From: ZC4RG42 sp003242425
GTDB lineage: Bacteria; Pseudomonadota; Gammaproteobacteria; Burkholderiales; SG8-39
Length of the DNA: 60,634 nucleotides
NCBI GenBank assembly: GCA_937907425.1
Contig: CALCIE010000080.1
Span: 1-60,634, forward strand
Direction of reading: 5' to 3'
Notes under the pieces: generated by a model
Seen by the model: only the letters and a program-made list of their open reading frames with translations
The model's database searches: none
What the model was told of the DNA's origin: nothing
Position numbers and translations under genes: made by a program
Part shown: in pieces, positions 1-9,188 of the stretch
Position numbering within the stretch: the first letter of the stretch is position 1
Layout: every line of letters begins with the position of its first letter

Positions 1-1
1 C

Positions 2-379
2 AACCGCATCATCAAGCAGTGCGTCGACTGGCTGCGCAAGAACCCCGGCCCGGTGATGACCGACAACCACAAGGTCGCGCCGCCCTCGCGCGTCAGCATG
101 AAGAGCAACATGGAAGAGCTGATCCACCACTTCAAGCTCTTCACGGAAGGGATGCATGTGCCTGCCGGCGAGGCCTATGCCGCGGTCGAGCATCCGAAGG
201 GCGAGTTCGGCATCTACCTGGTGTCGGACGGTGCTAACAAGCCCTACCGGCTGAAGATCCGCGCCCCGGGCTTCGCCCACCTCTCGGCGATGGACGAGAT
301 GTCGAAGGGTCACATGATCGCGGACGCCGTCGCGATCATCGGCACGATGGATATTGTTTTCGGCGAAATCGACCGCTGA
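2..379 (+). CDS. nuoD: NADH-quinone oxidoreductase subunit D (49 kDa), C-terminal part
   Basis: This is the last 125 residues of the complex I 49-kDa subunit; the gene starts upstream of the window. NuoD sits in the peripheral arm and helps form the quinone-binding site near cluster N2. The visible part shows the family's conserved C-terminal stretch: an N-terminal-most VDWLRKNPG segment, then MEELIHHFKLFTEG, YLVSDG, RLKIRAPGF and an ending on FGEIDR, which is the usual NuoD C-terminus. The reading frame is open from base 2 and ends in TGA at 377-379. The nuoE start follows 8 bases later, so it belongs to the same operon. The identification is firm even though the gene is cut. Confidence 0.96.
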   Translation, partial: NRIIKQCVDWLRKNPGPVMTDNHKVAPPSRVSMKSNMEELIHHFKLFTEGMHVPAGEAYAAVEHPKGEFGIYLVSDGANKPYRLKIRAPGFAHLSAMDEMSKGHMIADAVAIIGTMDIVFGEIDR

Positions 380-387
380 GACGGACT

Positions 388-867
388 ATGCTGAGCGCTG
401 AAGTACAACGCAAAATCGATCGTGAGCTGACGAAGTATCCGGCCGACCAGAAGCAGTCGGCGGTCATGTCGGCCCTGCGCCTGGCGCAGGAGGAGCACGG
501 CTATCTGTCCACCGAGGTGATCGAGGCCGTGGCGAAGTATCTCGACATGCCGCCGGTCGCGGTGTGGGAAGTCGCGACCTTCTACTCGATGTACAACCTC
601 GAGCCGGTCGGGAAGTACAAGCTGACGATCTGCACCAATCTGCCCTGTGCGCTCTCCGGCGCGGTCGAGGCGGCCGAACACATCAAGAAACGGCTCGGCA
701 TCGGTTTCAACGAAACCACGCCCGACGGCAAATTCACGCTGAAGGAGGGCGAGTGCTTCGGCGCCTGCGGCGATGCGCCGGTGATGCTGCAGAACAACCA
801 CAAGATGCTGTGCGGCATGACGCCCGAGAAGATCGACCAGCTGCTCGCGGAACTGGGCAAGGACTGA
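388..867 (+). CDS. nuoE: NADH-quinone oxidoreductase subunit E (24 kDa, [2Fe-2S])
   Basis: NuoE is the thioredoxin-fold [2Fe-2S] subunit (cluster N1a) of the NADH-dehydrogenase module of complex I, bound to NuoF in the cytoplasm. The 159-residue product has the four expected ligands in the C-x4-C and C-x3-C pattern: Cys82, Cys87, Cys123 and Cys127, within CTNLPC and ECFGAC. The helical N-terminal region contains the typical EVATFYSMYNLEPVG segment. Length is normal. The gene lies 8 bases after nuoD and one base before nuoF, so translation is probably coupled along the operon. Confidence 0.97.
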   Translation: MLSAEVQRKIDRELTKYPADQKQSAVMSALRLAQEEHGYLSTEVIEAVAKYLDMPPVAVWEVATFYSMYNLEPVGKYKLTICTNLPCALSGAVEAAEHIKKRLGIGFNETTPDGKFTLKEGECFGACGDAPVMLQNNHKMLCGMTPEKIDQLLAELGKD

Positions 868-868
868 C

Positions 869-2203
869 ATGATTACTTCCAATCCTCCTTTCTCGCCCGA
901 CGTCTACGGCCCCGACGCCATCATCATGAAGGGCGTCGACGGCACCAACTGGCGCCTGGCCGACTACGTCAAGCGCGGCGGTTACGAAGCGCTGAAGAAG
1001 GTCCTCACCGAGAAGATCGCGCCCGAGGCGATCATCGCCGAGGTGAAGACCAGCATGCTGCGCGGCCGCGGTGGCGCGGGCTTCCCCACCGGTCTGAAGT
1101 GGAGCTTCATCCAGCGCGACAAGCCGGGCCAGAAGTACCTGGTCTGCAACTCCGACGAGGGCGAGCCCGGCACCTTCAAGGACCGCGACATCCTGCGCTA
1201 CAACCCGCACATCGTGATCGAGGGCATGGCCATCGCCGCCTACGCGATCGGCGCCACCGTGGGCTACAACTACATCCACGGCGAGATCTGGGAGATCTAC
1301 GAGCGCTTCGAAGAGGCGCTGGAAGAGGCGCGCGCCGCGGGTTTCATCGGCAAGAACATCCTGGGCTCGGGCTTCGACTTCGAGCTCTACGCGCATCACG
1401 GCTACGGCGCCTACATCTGCGGCGAGGAAACCGCGCTGCTCGAATCGCTGGAAGGCAAGAAGGGGCAGCCGCGCTTCAAGCCGCCGTTCCCGGCGAGCTA
1501 CGGTTTATACGGCAAGCCCACGACCATCAACAACACCGAAACCTTCGCGGCGGTGCCGTGGATCATCCTGAACGGCGGCCAGAAGTACCTGGAACTTGGC
1601 AAGCCCAACAACGGCGGCACCAAGCTCTTCTCCGTCTCCGGCCACGTCGAGCGTCCAGGTGTGTATGAAGTGCGCCTGGGCACGCCGTTCGCGAAGCTGC
1701 TGGAGATGTGCGGCGGCGTGCGCGGTGGTCGCAAACTGAAGGCGGTGATCCCCGGCGGTTCCTCGATGCCTGTCGTGCGCGGCGAGGTGATGATGGAGAC
1801 CGACCTGGATTACGACTCCATCGCCAAGGCGGGCTCGATGCTCGGTTCCGGCGCGGTGATCGTGATGGACGAGACCACCTGCATGGTGCGCGCCGCAGAG
1901 CGTCTGGCCTACTTCTACTACGAGGAGTCCTGCGGTCAGTGCACGCCCTGCCGCGAGGGCACCGGCTGGCTGTACCGCATCCTGCACCGGATCGAGCACG
2001 GCCAGGGGCGCCAGGAGGATCTGGATCTGCTGCTCAGCCTGGCCGACCAGATCCAGGGCCGCACGATCTGCGCGTTGGGCGACGCGGCGGCGATGCCGGT
2101 GCGCGCCTTCGTGCAGAACTTCCGTGAAGAATTCCAATACCACATCGACCACAAGCATTGCCTGGTGGGCGGACACGCCCATCAGCAACGCGCAGCGGCC
2201 TGA
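869..2203 (+). CDS. nuoF: NADH-quinone oxidoreductase subunit F (51 kDa, NADH/FMN-binding)
   Basis: NuoF oxidises NADH with FMN and passes electrons to the iron-sulfur chain of complex I. The 444-residue protein shows the glycine-rich NADH/FMN motif GRGGAGFPTG at residues 66-75 and the [4Fe-4S] (N3) ligands Cys355, Cys358 and Cys361 in SCGQCTPC, with the fourth ligand Cys401 in TICALGD. GEPGTFKDR and YICGEETALLES are further family signatures. The ATG starts one base after the nuoE stop. Length and order match other proteobacterial nuo operons. Confidence 0.97.
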   Translation: MITSNPPFSPDVYGPDAIIMKGVDGTNWRLADYVKRGGYEALKKVLTEKIAPEAIIAEVKTSMLRGRGGAGFPTGLKWSFIQRDKPGQKYLVCNSDEGEPGTFKDRDILRYNPHIVIEGMAIAAYAIGATVGYNYIHGEIWEIYERFEEALEEARAAGFIGKNILGSGFDFELYAHHGYGAYICGEETALLESLEGKKGQPRFKPPFPASYGLYGKPTTINNTETFAAVPWIILNGGQKYLELGKPNNGGTKLFSVSGHVERPGVYEVRLGTPFAKLLEMCGGVRGGRKLKAVIPGGSSMPVVRGEVMMETDLDYDSIAKAGSMLGSGAVIVMDETTCMVRAAERLAYFYYEESCGQCTPCREGTGWLYRILHRIEHGQGRQEDLDLLLSLADQIQGRTICALGDAAAMPVRAFVQNFREEFQYHIDHKHCLVGGHAHQQRAAA

Positions 2204-2212
2204 TGCATTGAC

Positions 2213-4525
2213 ATGAGCATGCTGAAGATCGAAATCGACGGACGTCAGACCGAGGTGCCCCAGGGTGCCACGGTGATGGATGCCGCGCGCAAGCTCGGCC
2301 TGTACGTCCCGCACTTCTGTTATCACCCCAAGCTGTCCATCGCGGCCAACTGCCGGATGTGCCTGGTGGAAGTGGAGAAGGCGCCCAAGCCGCTGCCCGC
2401 CTGCGCCACGCCGGTCACCGACGGCATGAAAGTGTCGCTGACCTCCGACTTCGCGAAGAACGCGCAGAAGAGCGTGATGGAGTTCCTGCTCATCAACCAT
2501 CCGCTCGACTGCCCGATCTGCGACCAGGGCGGCGAGTGCCAGTTGCAGGACCTCGCGGTCGGTTACGGCAAACCCGCTTCGCGCTACAAGGAGGCGAAGC
2601 GCGTGGTGGTGCCGAAGAGCATGGGACCGCTGGTGTCCGCGGAGGAGATGGCACGTTGCATCCAGTGCACGCGCTGCGTGCGCTTCGGCGAGGAGATCGC
2701 CGGGGTGATGGAGCTCGGCATGATCAACCGCGGCGAGCATTCGGAAATCGTGTCCTTCGTCGGCCGCGCGGTGGAGTCGGAACTGTCGGGCAACATGATC
2801 GACCTGTGCCCGGTCGGTGCGCTGACCTCGAAGCCGTTCCGCTACAGCGCCCGCGCGTGGGAGCTGGGTCGCCGCCGTTCGGTGAGCCCGCACGACAGCC
2901 TCGGCTCCAACCTGATCGTGCAGGTCAAGCTCTCCAAGGTCATGCGTGTGCTGCCGCTGGAGAACGAGGAACTGAACGAATGCTGGCTGTCCGACAAGGA
3001 CCGCTTTTCCTACTGCGGCCTCAACACCGAGCGCCTCGAGCGCCCGATGGTGAAGCAGGGCGGCGAATGGCGTGAGGTCGACTGGCAGGTCGCGCTCGAT
3101 CGCGTGGTCGAGGGGCTGCGCAAGGCGGGCAACAGCGTCGGGGCGCTGGCTTCGCCGCATGCCACCTTCGAAGAACTCTATCTGCTGCAGAAACTGATCC
3201 GCGGCCTGGGCAGCGAGAACGTCGACTTCCGCCTGCGCCAGTCCGACTTCTCCGGGGACGCGCTGCGCAAGGGCGCGCCCTGGCTGGGCATGAAGGTGAA
3301 GGAGCTGTCGGCGCTCGACCGCGTGCTGGTGATCGGCTCCTTCCTGCGCAAGGATCACCCGCTCATCGCCAACCGTTTCCGTCAGGCCGCGAAGAAGGGC
3401 CAGCAGGTCAACATCCTGCACATGGCCGACGACAACTCGCTGGTCAAACTCGCCAACCGCATGGTCGTGCGGCCGAGCGAATTCGTGGCGGCGCTGGCGC
3501 AGATCGTCAAGGCGGCTGCCGAGGCGAAGGGCGCGGCCGTGCCCGCCGACGTCGCCGCGGTGCAGGTGAGCGACGCGGCGCGCGCCATCGCGCAAAGCCT
3601 CGCTTCCGGCCAGGACGTGGGCCTCTTCCTCGGCAACAGCGCGGTGCAGCATCCGCGTCTCGCCGAACTGCATGCCCTCACGCAGCAGCTCGCGCAGATT
3701 CTCGGTGCGCGCTTCGGCTTCCTGGGCGAGGCGGCGAACAGCGTCGGCGGCTATCAGGCCCAGGCCGTACCGGGGCCCAACGGCCTCAACGCCGCGTCGA
3801 TGCTGCAACAGCCGCAGTCGGCCTACGTGCTGCTCAACGTCGAACCGGAGCTGGACTGCCACAACCCGCGCCAGGCGATCCAGGCCATGCACAAGGCCGA
3901 CTTCGTCGTCGCGCTCACGCCTTTCCAGACCCGTGCGGTGGACTACGCCGACGTGATGCTGCCCATCGCGCCGTTCACCGAGACGAGCGGCAGCTTCGTC
4001 AACACCGAAGGGCGCCTGCAGAGCTTCAACGCGGCGGTGCAGCCGCTGGCGCAGACCCGCCCGGCGTGGAAGGTGCTGCGCGTGCTGGGCAACCTGCTCG
4101 GTCTGCAGGGCTTCGAGTACAACAGCAGCGAGGAAGTGCGCCAGGAGGCGCTGCAGGCCGCGATGCCGCTTTCCAACGAAATCGGTCCGGTCAAGGTCGA
4201 CGTCACGACTGTGGCCAAGGCGACGCTGGAGCGCGTGGCCGACGTGCCGATCTATTTCGCCGATCCTCTGGTGCGCCGCTCCGAACCGCTGCAGAAGGCG
4301 CCGGCCTCGGACGCGCCCAAGGCTTTCCTCAATGCCGCGTCGCTGCAGAAGCTCGGCTTCGTCCCCGGTCAGGTGGTGAAGGTCAAGCAGGAAGGCGGCG
4401 AGGCGCTGGTCGAAATCGCGGTGGACAATGTGCTGGTGGACAACGTCGTGCGTCTGTCGGCGGCGCATGCCTCGACAGCGGATCTGGGGGCGATGTTCGG
4501 TGAACTGACGCTGGAGCGTGCATAA
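2213..4525 (+). CDS. nuoG: NADH-quinone oxidoreductase subunit G (75 kDa)
   Basis: NuoG is the large iron-sulfur subunit of the peripheral arm. The N-terminal ferredoxin-like domain carries [2Fe-2S] ligands Cys36, Cys47, Cys50 and Cys64. Next come the His/Cys motif His96-Cys100-Cys103-Cys109 (cluster N5) and Cys149-Cys152-Cys155 with Cys199 in DLCPVG (cluster N4). The remaining roughly 550 residues are the molybdopterin-oxidoreductase-like domain, which is structural here. The product is 770 residues, typical of betaproteobacteria and shorter than the E. coli protein. A second ATG at 2219 (codon 3) is an equally good start; neither has a strong ribosome binding site. Confidence 0.96.
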   Translation: MSMLKIEIDGRQTEVPQGATVMDAARKLGLYVPHFCYHPKLSIAANCRMCLVEVEKAPKPLPACATPVTDGMKVSLTSDFAKNAQKSVMEFLLINHPLDCPICDQGGECQLQDLAVGYGKPASRYKEAKRVVVPKSMGPLVSAEEMARCIQCTRCVRFGEEIAGVMELGMINRGEHSEIVSFVGRAVESELSGNMIDLCPVGALTSKPFRYSARAWELGRRRSVSPHDSLGSNLIVQVKLSKVMRVLPLENEELNECWLSDKDRFSYCGLNTERLERPMVKQGGEWREVDWQVALDRVVEGLRKAGNSVGALASPHATFEELYLLQKLIRGLGSENVDFRLRQSDFSGDALRKGAPWLGMKVKELSALDRVLVIGSFLRKDHPLIANRFRQAAKKGQQVNILHMADDNSLVKLANRMVVRPSEFVAALAQIVKAAAEAKGAAVPADVAAVQVSDAARAIAQSLASGQDVGLFLGNSAVQHPRLAELHALTQQLAQILGARFGFLGEAANSVGGYQAQAVPGPNGLNAASMLQQPQSAYVLLNVEPELDCHNPRQAIQAMHKADFVVALTPFQTRAVDYADVMLPIAPFTETSGSFVNTEGRLQSFNAAVQPLAQTRPAWKVLRVLGNLLGLQGFEYNSSEEVRQEALQAAMPLSNEIGPVKVDVTTVAKATLERVADVPIYFADPLVRRSEPLQKAPASDAPKAFLNAASLQKLGFVPGQVVKVKQEGGEALVEIAVDNVLVDNVVRLSAAHASTADLGAMFGELTLERA

Positions 4526-4527
4526 AA

Positions 4528-5616
4528 ATGATGGAGATCTTCGATACGCTTGCCGGTTACTCCACCGAACTGTTCGGCCCCGCCGCGGGCCCTGTGATCT
4601 GGACGATCGTCAAGTACCTCGTCCTGATCCTCGCCATCGCCCTGCCGCTCATCCTGTGCGTGGCCTATCTGACGCTCGCCGAGCGCAAGGTGATCGGCTA
4701 CATGCAGGTGCGCATCGGTCCCAACCGCGTCGGCCCGGCGGGCCTGCTGCAGCCCTTCGCCGACGTGCTGAAGCTGCTGTTCAAGGAAGTGGTGCTGCCC
4801 GCGGGCGCGAACAAGGTGCTGTTCGTCCTCGCGCCGATGATGGTGCTGATGCCGGCCATGGCGGCCTGGGCGGTGATCCCGTTCCAGCCGGAGCTGGTGC
4901 TGGCCGACGTCAACGCCGGCCTGCTGTACGTCATGGCCATCACCTCCATGGGCGTGTACGGCATCATCATCGCGGGCTGGGCGTCCAACTCCAAGTACGC
5001 CTTCCTCGGCGGCATGCGCTCGGCGGCGCAGATGGTGGCCTACGAGATCGCCATGGGCTTCGCGCTGGTGTGCGTGCTGCTGGTGTCGCAGAGCCTGAAC
5101 CTGTCCGACATCATCGAAGGGCAGGGCCGCGGCCGCTTCGCCGACATGGGTCTCAACTTCCTGTCGTGGAACTGGCTGCCGCTGCTGCCGATGTTCGTCG
5201 TGTACTTCATCTGCGCCGTGGCGGAAACCAACCGCGCGCCCTTCGACGTCGCGGAAGACGAATCGGCGCTGGTGGCGGGCTTCCACGTCGAATACTCGGG
5301 GATGACCTTCGCGCTGTTCTTCCTCGGCGAATACATGAACATGATCCTGGTCTCGACGCTCGCCGCGATCATGTTCCTCGGCGGCTGGCTGCCGCCTATC
5401 GACTGGGCGCCGCTGAACGCCATTCCCGGCATCGTCTGGCTGGGACTGAAGGTTTCGTTCCTGTTGTTCCTGTTCCTGTGGTTCCGTGCCACCTTCCCGC
5501 GCTACCGCTACGACCAGATCATGCGCCTGGGCTGGAAGGTGTTCATCCCGCTCACGATCGTGTGGCTGGTGGTGATCGCGGCCTGGATGCAGACACCCTG
5601 GAATCCCTGGAAGTAA
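4528..5616 (+). CDS. nuoH: NADH-quinone oxidoreductase subunit H
   Basis: NuoH is the membrane subunit that joins the peripheral arm to the proton-pumping arm and lines the quinone chamber. The 362-residue protein is strongly hydrophobic, with about eight membrane segments. It carries the hallmark ERKVIGYMQVRIGPNRVGP loop near residues 51-70 and the acidic AETNRAPFDVAEDESALVAG loop near residues 232-251. The start is two bases after the nuoG stop. A second in-frame ATG follows directly (4531). Confidence 0.97.
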   Translation: MMEIFDTLAGYSTELFGPAAGPVIWTIVKYLVLILAIALPLILCVAYLTLAERKVIGYMQVRIGPNRVGPAGLLQPFADVLKLLFKEVVLPAGANKVLFVLAPMMVLMPAMAAWAVIPFQPELVLADVNAGLLYVMAITSMGVYGIIIAGWASNSKYAFLGGMRSAAQMVAYEIAMGFALVCVLLVSQSLNLSDIIEGQGRGRFADMGLNFLSWNWLPLLPMFVVYFICAVAETNRAPFDVAEDESALVAGFHVEYSGMTFALFFLGEYMNMILVSTLAAIMFLGGWLPPIDWAPLNAIPGIVWLGLKVSFLLFLFLWFRATFPRYRYDQIMRLGWKVFIPLTIVWLVVIAAWMQTPWNPWK

Positions 5617-5628
5617 GGGGATCGTGAG

Positions 5629-6117
5629 ATGAACCGAATTCGAGATTTCTTCAAGACCTTCGTCTTGCTGGAGCTGATCAAGGGCCTGGCCATCACCGGC
5701 CGGCACTTCTTCGCCCGCAAGATCACGGTTCAGTACCCGGAGGAGAAGACCCCGTACAGCCCGCGCTTCCGTGGCCTGCATGCGCTGCGCCGCTATCCCA
5801 ACGGCGAGGAGCGCTGCATCGCCTGTAAGCTCTGCGAAGCCGTCTGCCCGGCGCTGGCGATCAACATCGAATCCGAGGTGCGCGCCGACGGCACGCGCCG
5901 CACGACGCGTTACGACATCGACCTGACCAAGTGCATCTTCTGCGGTTTCTGCGAGGAGAGCTGCCCGGTCGATTCGATCGTCGAAACCCACATCTACGAG
6001 TACCACGGCGAGAAGCGGGGCGACCTGTACTTCACCAAGGACATGCTGCTCGCGGTGGGTGACCGTTACGAGGCCGAGATCGCCGAACGGCGTGCGATCG
6101 ACGCGAAATATCGATAA
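5629..6117 (+). CDS. nuoI: NADH-quinone oxidoreductase subunit I (23 kDa, 2x[4Fe-4S])
   Basis: NuoI is the ferredoxin-type subunit holding clusters N6a and N6b, which deliver electrons toward NuoB and quinone. The 162-residue protein has two complete C-x2-C-x2-C-x3-C-P motifs: Cys63/66/69/73 and Cys102/105/108/112. A short N-terminal amphipathic helix (about residues 6-22) anchors it to the membrane arm. Length is standard for betaproteobacteria. It lies 12 bases after nuoH. Confidence 0.97.
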   Translation: MNRIRDFFKTFVLLELIKGLAITGRHFFARKITVQYPEEKTPYSPRFRGLHALRRYPNGEERCIACKLCEAVCPALAINIESEVRADGTRRTTRYDIDLTKCIFCGFCEESCPVDSIVETHIYEYHGEKRGDLYFTKDMLLAVGDRYEAEIAERRAIDAKYR

Positions 6118-6129
6118 GGAAGCGCGTCC

Positions 6130-6723
6130 ATGCTCGAAGCCATCGTCTTCTACATCTTCAGCGCCATCCTGGTGATCGCGGGGCTGCGCGTGATCACTGC
6201 GCGCAACCCCGTGCATTCGGCGCTGTTCCTGGTGCTGGCGTTCTTCACCTCCGCGGCGATCTGGCTGCTGCTGCGCGCGGAGTTCTTGGCCATCACGCTG
6301 GTGCTCGTGTACGTCGGTGCGGTGATGGTGCTGTTCCTGTTCGTGGTGATGATGCTCGACATCAACGTCGACCGGCTGCGCGAGGGGTTCTGGAAGTACC
6401 TGCCGCTGGGCGCGCTGGTGGGCGTGGCCATCGCCGCGGAGATGGGCGCGTTGCTGTGGATCAACTACGCCGAGGTGTCGACCGGTGCGGACGTGCCGGC
6501 CGGCTACAGCAACACCAAGGCCCTGGGCAACGTGCTGTACACCGATTACGTGTATCCCTTCGAGCTCGCCGCCGTGCTGCTGCTCGTGGCGATCGTCGCC
6601 GCGATCGCGCTTACCCTGCGGCGCCGGAAGGATACGAAGTACCAGGATCCCGCGCGGCAGATCGCCGTGCGCCGCGAAGACCGTGTGCGCCTGGTGTCGA
6701 TGCCGGCGGAGAAGAGCGAGTAG
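6130..6723 (+). CDS. nuoJ: NADH-quinone oxidoreductase subunit J
   Basis: NuoJ is a small membrane subunit of complex I (ND6-like). The 197-residue product has five predicted membrane helices, including the conserved third helix with VYVGAVMVLFLFVVMMLD near residues 60-77, whose pi-bulge region is important for coupling. The C-terminal 40 residues are charged and probably cytoplasmic. A GGAAG ribosome binding site lies just upstream. It is followed by a 53-base spacer before nuoK. Confidence 0.95.
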   Translation: MLEAIVFYIFSAILVIAGLRVITARNPVHSALFLVLAFFTSAAIWLLLRAEFLAITLVLVYVGAVMVLFLFVVMMLDINVDRLREGFWKYLPLGALVGVAIAAEMGALLWINYAEVSTGADVPAGYSNTKALGNVLYTDYVYPFELAAVLLLVAIVAAIALTLRRRKDTKYQDPARQIAVRREDRVRLVSMPAEKSE

Positions 6724-6776
6724 GTTGGGCGCGCCTGTGGCCGTCGTGACCGCCAAACGATAAAGAGGGGAGTTCC

Positions 6777-7088
6777 TTGCTGTCCTTGTCCTTAGCGCAT
6801 TTCCTCGTGCTGGGCGCGGTGCTGTTCGCGATCAGCGTGGTGGGCATCTTCCTCAACAGGAAGAACGTCATCATCCTGCTGATGGCGATCGAGCTTATGC
6901 TGCTGTCGGTCAACATGAACTTCGTCGCGTTCTCGCACTACCTCGGGGATCTTTCCGGTCAGGTGTTCGTGTTCTTCATCCTGACCGTGGCCGCCGCCGA
7001 ATCGGCGATCGGTCTGGCCATCCTGGTGGTGCTGTTCCGCGCCGCGCGAACCATCGCCGTGGACGACCTCGATCAACTCAAGGGCTGA
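6777..7088 (+). CDS. nuoK: NADH-quinone oxidoreductase subunit K
   Basis: NuoK (ND4L-like) is a three-helix proton-translocating subunit. The 103-residue product carries the membrane glutamates expected in helices 2 and 3 (in AIELMLLSVN and AAAESAIGLAI). The start appears to be TTG at 6777: a strong AGAGGGGAG ribosome binding site ends at 6772, a suitable distance away, and no in-frame ATG fits the family's N-terminus. The protein then begins MLSLSLAHFLVLG, as relatives do. It is 4 bases from nuoL. Confidence 0.94.
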   Translation: MLSLSLAHFLVLGAVLFAISVVGIFLNRKNVIILLMAIELMLLSVNMNFVAFSHYLGDLSGQVFVFFILTVAAAESAIGLAILVVLFRAARTIAVDDLDQLKG

Positions 7089-7092
7089 AGCA

Positions 7093-9090
7093 ATGAAGAC
7101 CCTGTACCTCATCGTTCCGCTCGCCCCGCTGGTCGGCGCCATCATCGCCGGCCTGTTCGGCCGCGCCATCGGTCGCGCCGGCGCGCACACCGTCACCATC
7201 CTCGGCGTGGCGATCTCCTTCCTCGCCTCGCTGGTGATCGCCGCGGACGTGTTGAACGGCAACACCTTCAACGGCCCGGTCTACACCTGGATGACCAGCG
7301 GCGACTTCAAGTTCGAGATCGGCTTCCTGATCGACAAGCTGACCGTGATGATGATGGTCGTCGTGAGCTTCGTCTCGCTGATGGTGCACATCTACACCAT
7401 CGGCTACATGCACGACGATCCGGGCTATCAGCGTTTCTTCGCCTACATCTCGCTGTTCACCTTCTCGATGTTGATGCTCGTGATGAGCAACAACTTCCTC
7501 CAGCTCTTCTTCGGCTGGGAGGCGGTGGGTCTGGTGTCCTATCTGCTGATCGGCTTCTGGTACACCAAGCCGACGGCGATCTACGCCAACCTCAAGGCCT
7601 TCCTGGTGAACCGCGTGGGCGACTTCGGTTTCATCCTCGGCATCGGCTTGGTGCTGGCCTACTTCGGCACGCTCGACTACGCCGAAGTGTTCGCCCAGGC
7701 GCCGCAGCGCGCCGGCGAGACCATCAGCATCTTCGGCCAGACCGAATGGCTGCTGATCACGGTCATCTGCATCTGCCTGTTCATCGGCGCCATGGGCAAG
7801 TCTGCGCAGTTCCCGCTGCACGTCTGGCTGCCTGATTCGATGGAGGGCCCGACTCCGATTTCCGCGCTGATCCACGCGGCGACGATGGTGACGGCCGGTA
7901 TTTTCATGGTGGCGCGTATGTCGCCGCTCTACGAGCTGTCCGACACCGCGCTGTCGTTCGTGATGATCATCGGCGCGATCACCATGTTCTTCATGGCGCT
8001 GATCGCCATCGTCCAGTACGACATCAAGCGCGTGGTGGCGTACTCGACGCTGTCGCAGCTCGGCTATATGACCGTGGCGCTGGGCGCATCGGCCTACGGC
8101 GCGGCGGTGTTCCACCTCTTCACCCACGCCTTCTTCAAGGCGCTGCTGTTCCTGGGTGCGGGCTCGGTCATCATCGCCATGCACCACGAGCAGGACATGC
8201 GCCGCATGGGCGGCCTGCGCAAGTACATGCCGATCACCTATGTCGCGGTGCTGATCGGCGCGATCGCCAACGCCGGTCTGCCGCCTTTCGCCGGCTTCTT
8301 CTCCAAGGAAACCATCGTCGAAGCGGTGCATGCCTCGAACATCCCCGGTGCTGGCTTCGCCTACGTGCTGGCCGCCGCGGGCGTGTTCGTCTCGGCGCTG
8401 TACTCCTTCCGGCTGGTGTTCTACGCCTTCCACGGCAAGGAGCGTTTCAACGATCCCATCCCGGGCGCGCATGACCACGGTCACGGCGAGCACGACCATC
8501 ATCCGCCGCACGAGTCGCCCTGGGTCGTGACCGTGCCGCTGATGCTGCTCGCCGTCCCGTCGGTGCTGACCGGTTTCCTGCTGGGCGACATGGTCTATGG
8601 CGACTTCTTCGGCGACGCGATCCACTACAACACGGATGCGCATCCGGCCATCGCCACCCTGGCCTCGCACTTCCACGGCCACTGGGCGATGGTGCTGCAC
8701 GCCTTCACGACGCTGCCGTTCTGGCTCGCCGTCGCCGGTCTCGTGACCGCCTGGTACCTGTACATCGTGCGGCCGGATCTGCCCGGCGTGCTGCGCGAGA
8801 AGTTCACGCCCATCGTGCGCATCCTCGAGAACAAGTACGGTTTCGACGATTTCAACCAGAAGTTCTTCGCCGACGGCGCGGTGCTGATCGGCAAGGGCTT
8901 GTGGAAGGGTGGTGACGTCGCGGTGATCGACGGCGCGATCGTCAACGGTTCGGCTAAGGCCGTGGGCGTGCTCGCCCGCGTCATGCGGCTGTTCCAGACC
9001 GGCTTCATTTACCAATACGCGTTCGTGATGATCATCGGCGTGCTGGTGGTCCTGAGCCTGTGGCTGTACCGCCTCTGGTTCACGATGTGA
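7093..9090 (+). CDS. nuoL: NADH-quinone oxidoreductase subunit L
   Basis: NuoL is the distal antiporter-like proton-pumping subunit, with the long lateral helix at its C-terminus. At 665 residues the length is normal. The family core is visible: FGWEAVGLVSYLLIGFWY near residue 140, GKSAQFPLHVWLPDSMEGPT near residues 236-255 (with the key helix-7 lysine) and VVAYSTLSQLGYM near residue 316. A histidine-rich loop, HDHGHGEHDHHPPHE, lies at about residues 460-474 between membrane segments. A 98-base gap separates it from nuoM. Confidence 0.96.
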   Translation: MKTLYLIVPLAPLVGAIIAGLFGRAIGRAGAHTVTILGVAISFLASLVIAADVLNGNTFNGPVYTWMTSGDFKFEIGFLIDKLTVMMMVVVSFVSLMVHIYTIGYMHDDPGYQRFFAYISLFTFSMLMLVMSNNFLQLFFGWEAVGLVSYLLIGFWYTKPTAIYANLKAFLVNRVGDFGFILGIGLVLAYFGTLDYAEVFAQAPQRAGETISIFGQTEWLLITVICICLFIGAMGKSAQFPLHVWLPDSMEGPTPISALIHAATMVTAGIFMVARMSPLYELSDTALSFVMIIGAITMFFMALIAIVQYDIKRVVAYSTLSQLGYMTVALGASAYGAAVFHLFTHAFFKALLFLGAGSVIIAMHHEQDMRRMGGLRKYMPITYVAVLIGAIANAGLPPFAGFFSKETIVEAVHASNIPGAGFAYVLAAAGVFVSALYSFRLVFYAFHGKERFNDPIPGAHDHGHGEHDHHPPHESPWVVTVPLMLLAVPSVLTGFLLGDMVYGDFFGDAIHYNTDAHPAIATLASHFHGHWAMVLHAFTTLPFWLAVAGLVTAWYLYIVRPDLPGVLREKFTPIVRILENKYGFDDFNQKFFADGAVLIGKGLWKGGDVAVIDGAIVNGSAKAVGVLARVMRLFQTGFIYQYAFVMIIGVLVVLSLWLYRLWFTM

Positions 9091-9138
9091 GCGATGGTTG
9101 CCACGAACTGAAGATGAGAGAACAGGCGCCGCGGCATG

Positions 9139-9153
9139 CGGGGACGGGCCCCG
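9139..9153. other. GC-rich hairpin in the nuoL-nuoM gap
   Basis: The 98-base spacer between nuoL and nuoM holds a perfect 5-bp inverted repeat (CGGGG at 9139-9143 and CCCCG at 9149-9153) with a 5-base loop. No T-run follows, so it is not a standard intrinsic terminator. It could stabilise an mRNA end after processing, but that is inference. Nothing else recognisable lies in the spacer. Confidence 0.3.
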
Positions 9154-9188
9154 TGTGTCGAGCGCCGATTGGATAGTCAAGAACAACG

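Noticed and set aside
1505..4468. A 987-codon open frame on the minus strand opposite nuoF and nuoG
   Set aside because: It is antisense to well-supported genes, is rich in Arg, His and Ala, and has no family signature. Long shadow frames are expected at this GC content.
9139..9153. Hairpin between nuoL and nuoM as a terminator
   Set aside because: It has a 5-bp stem and no T-run, and nuoM and nuoN are required downstream. It is listed only as a hairpin.
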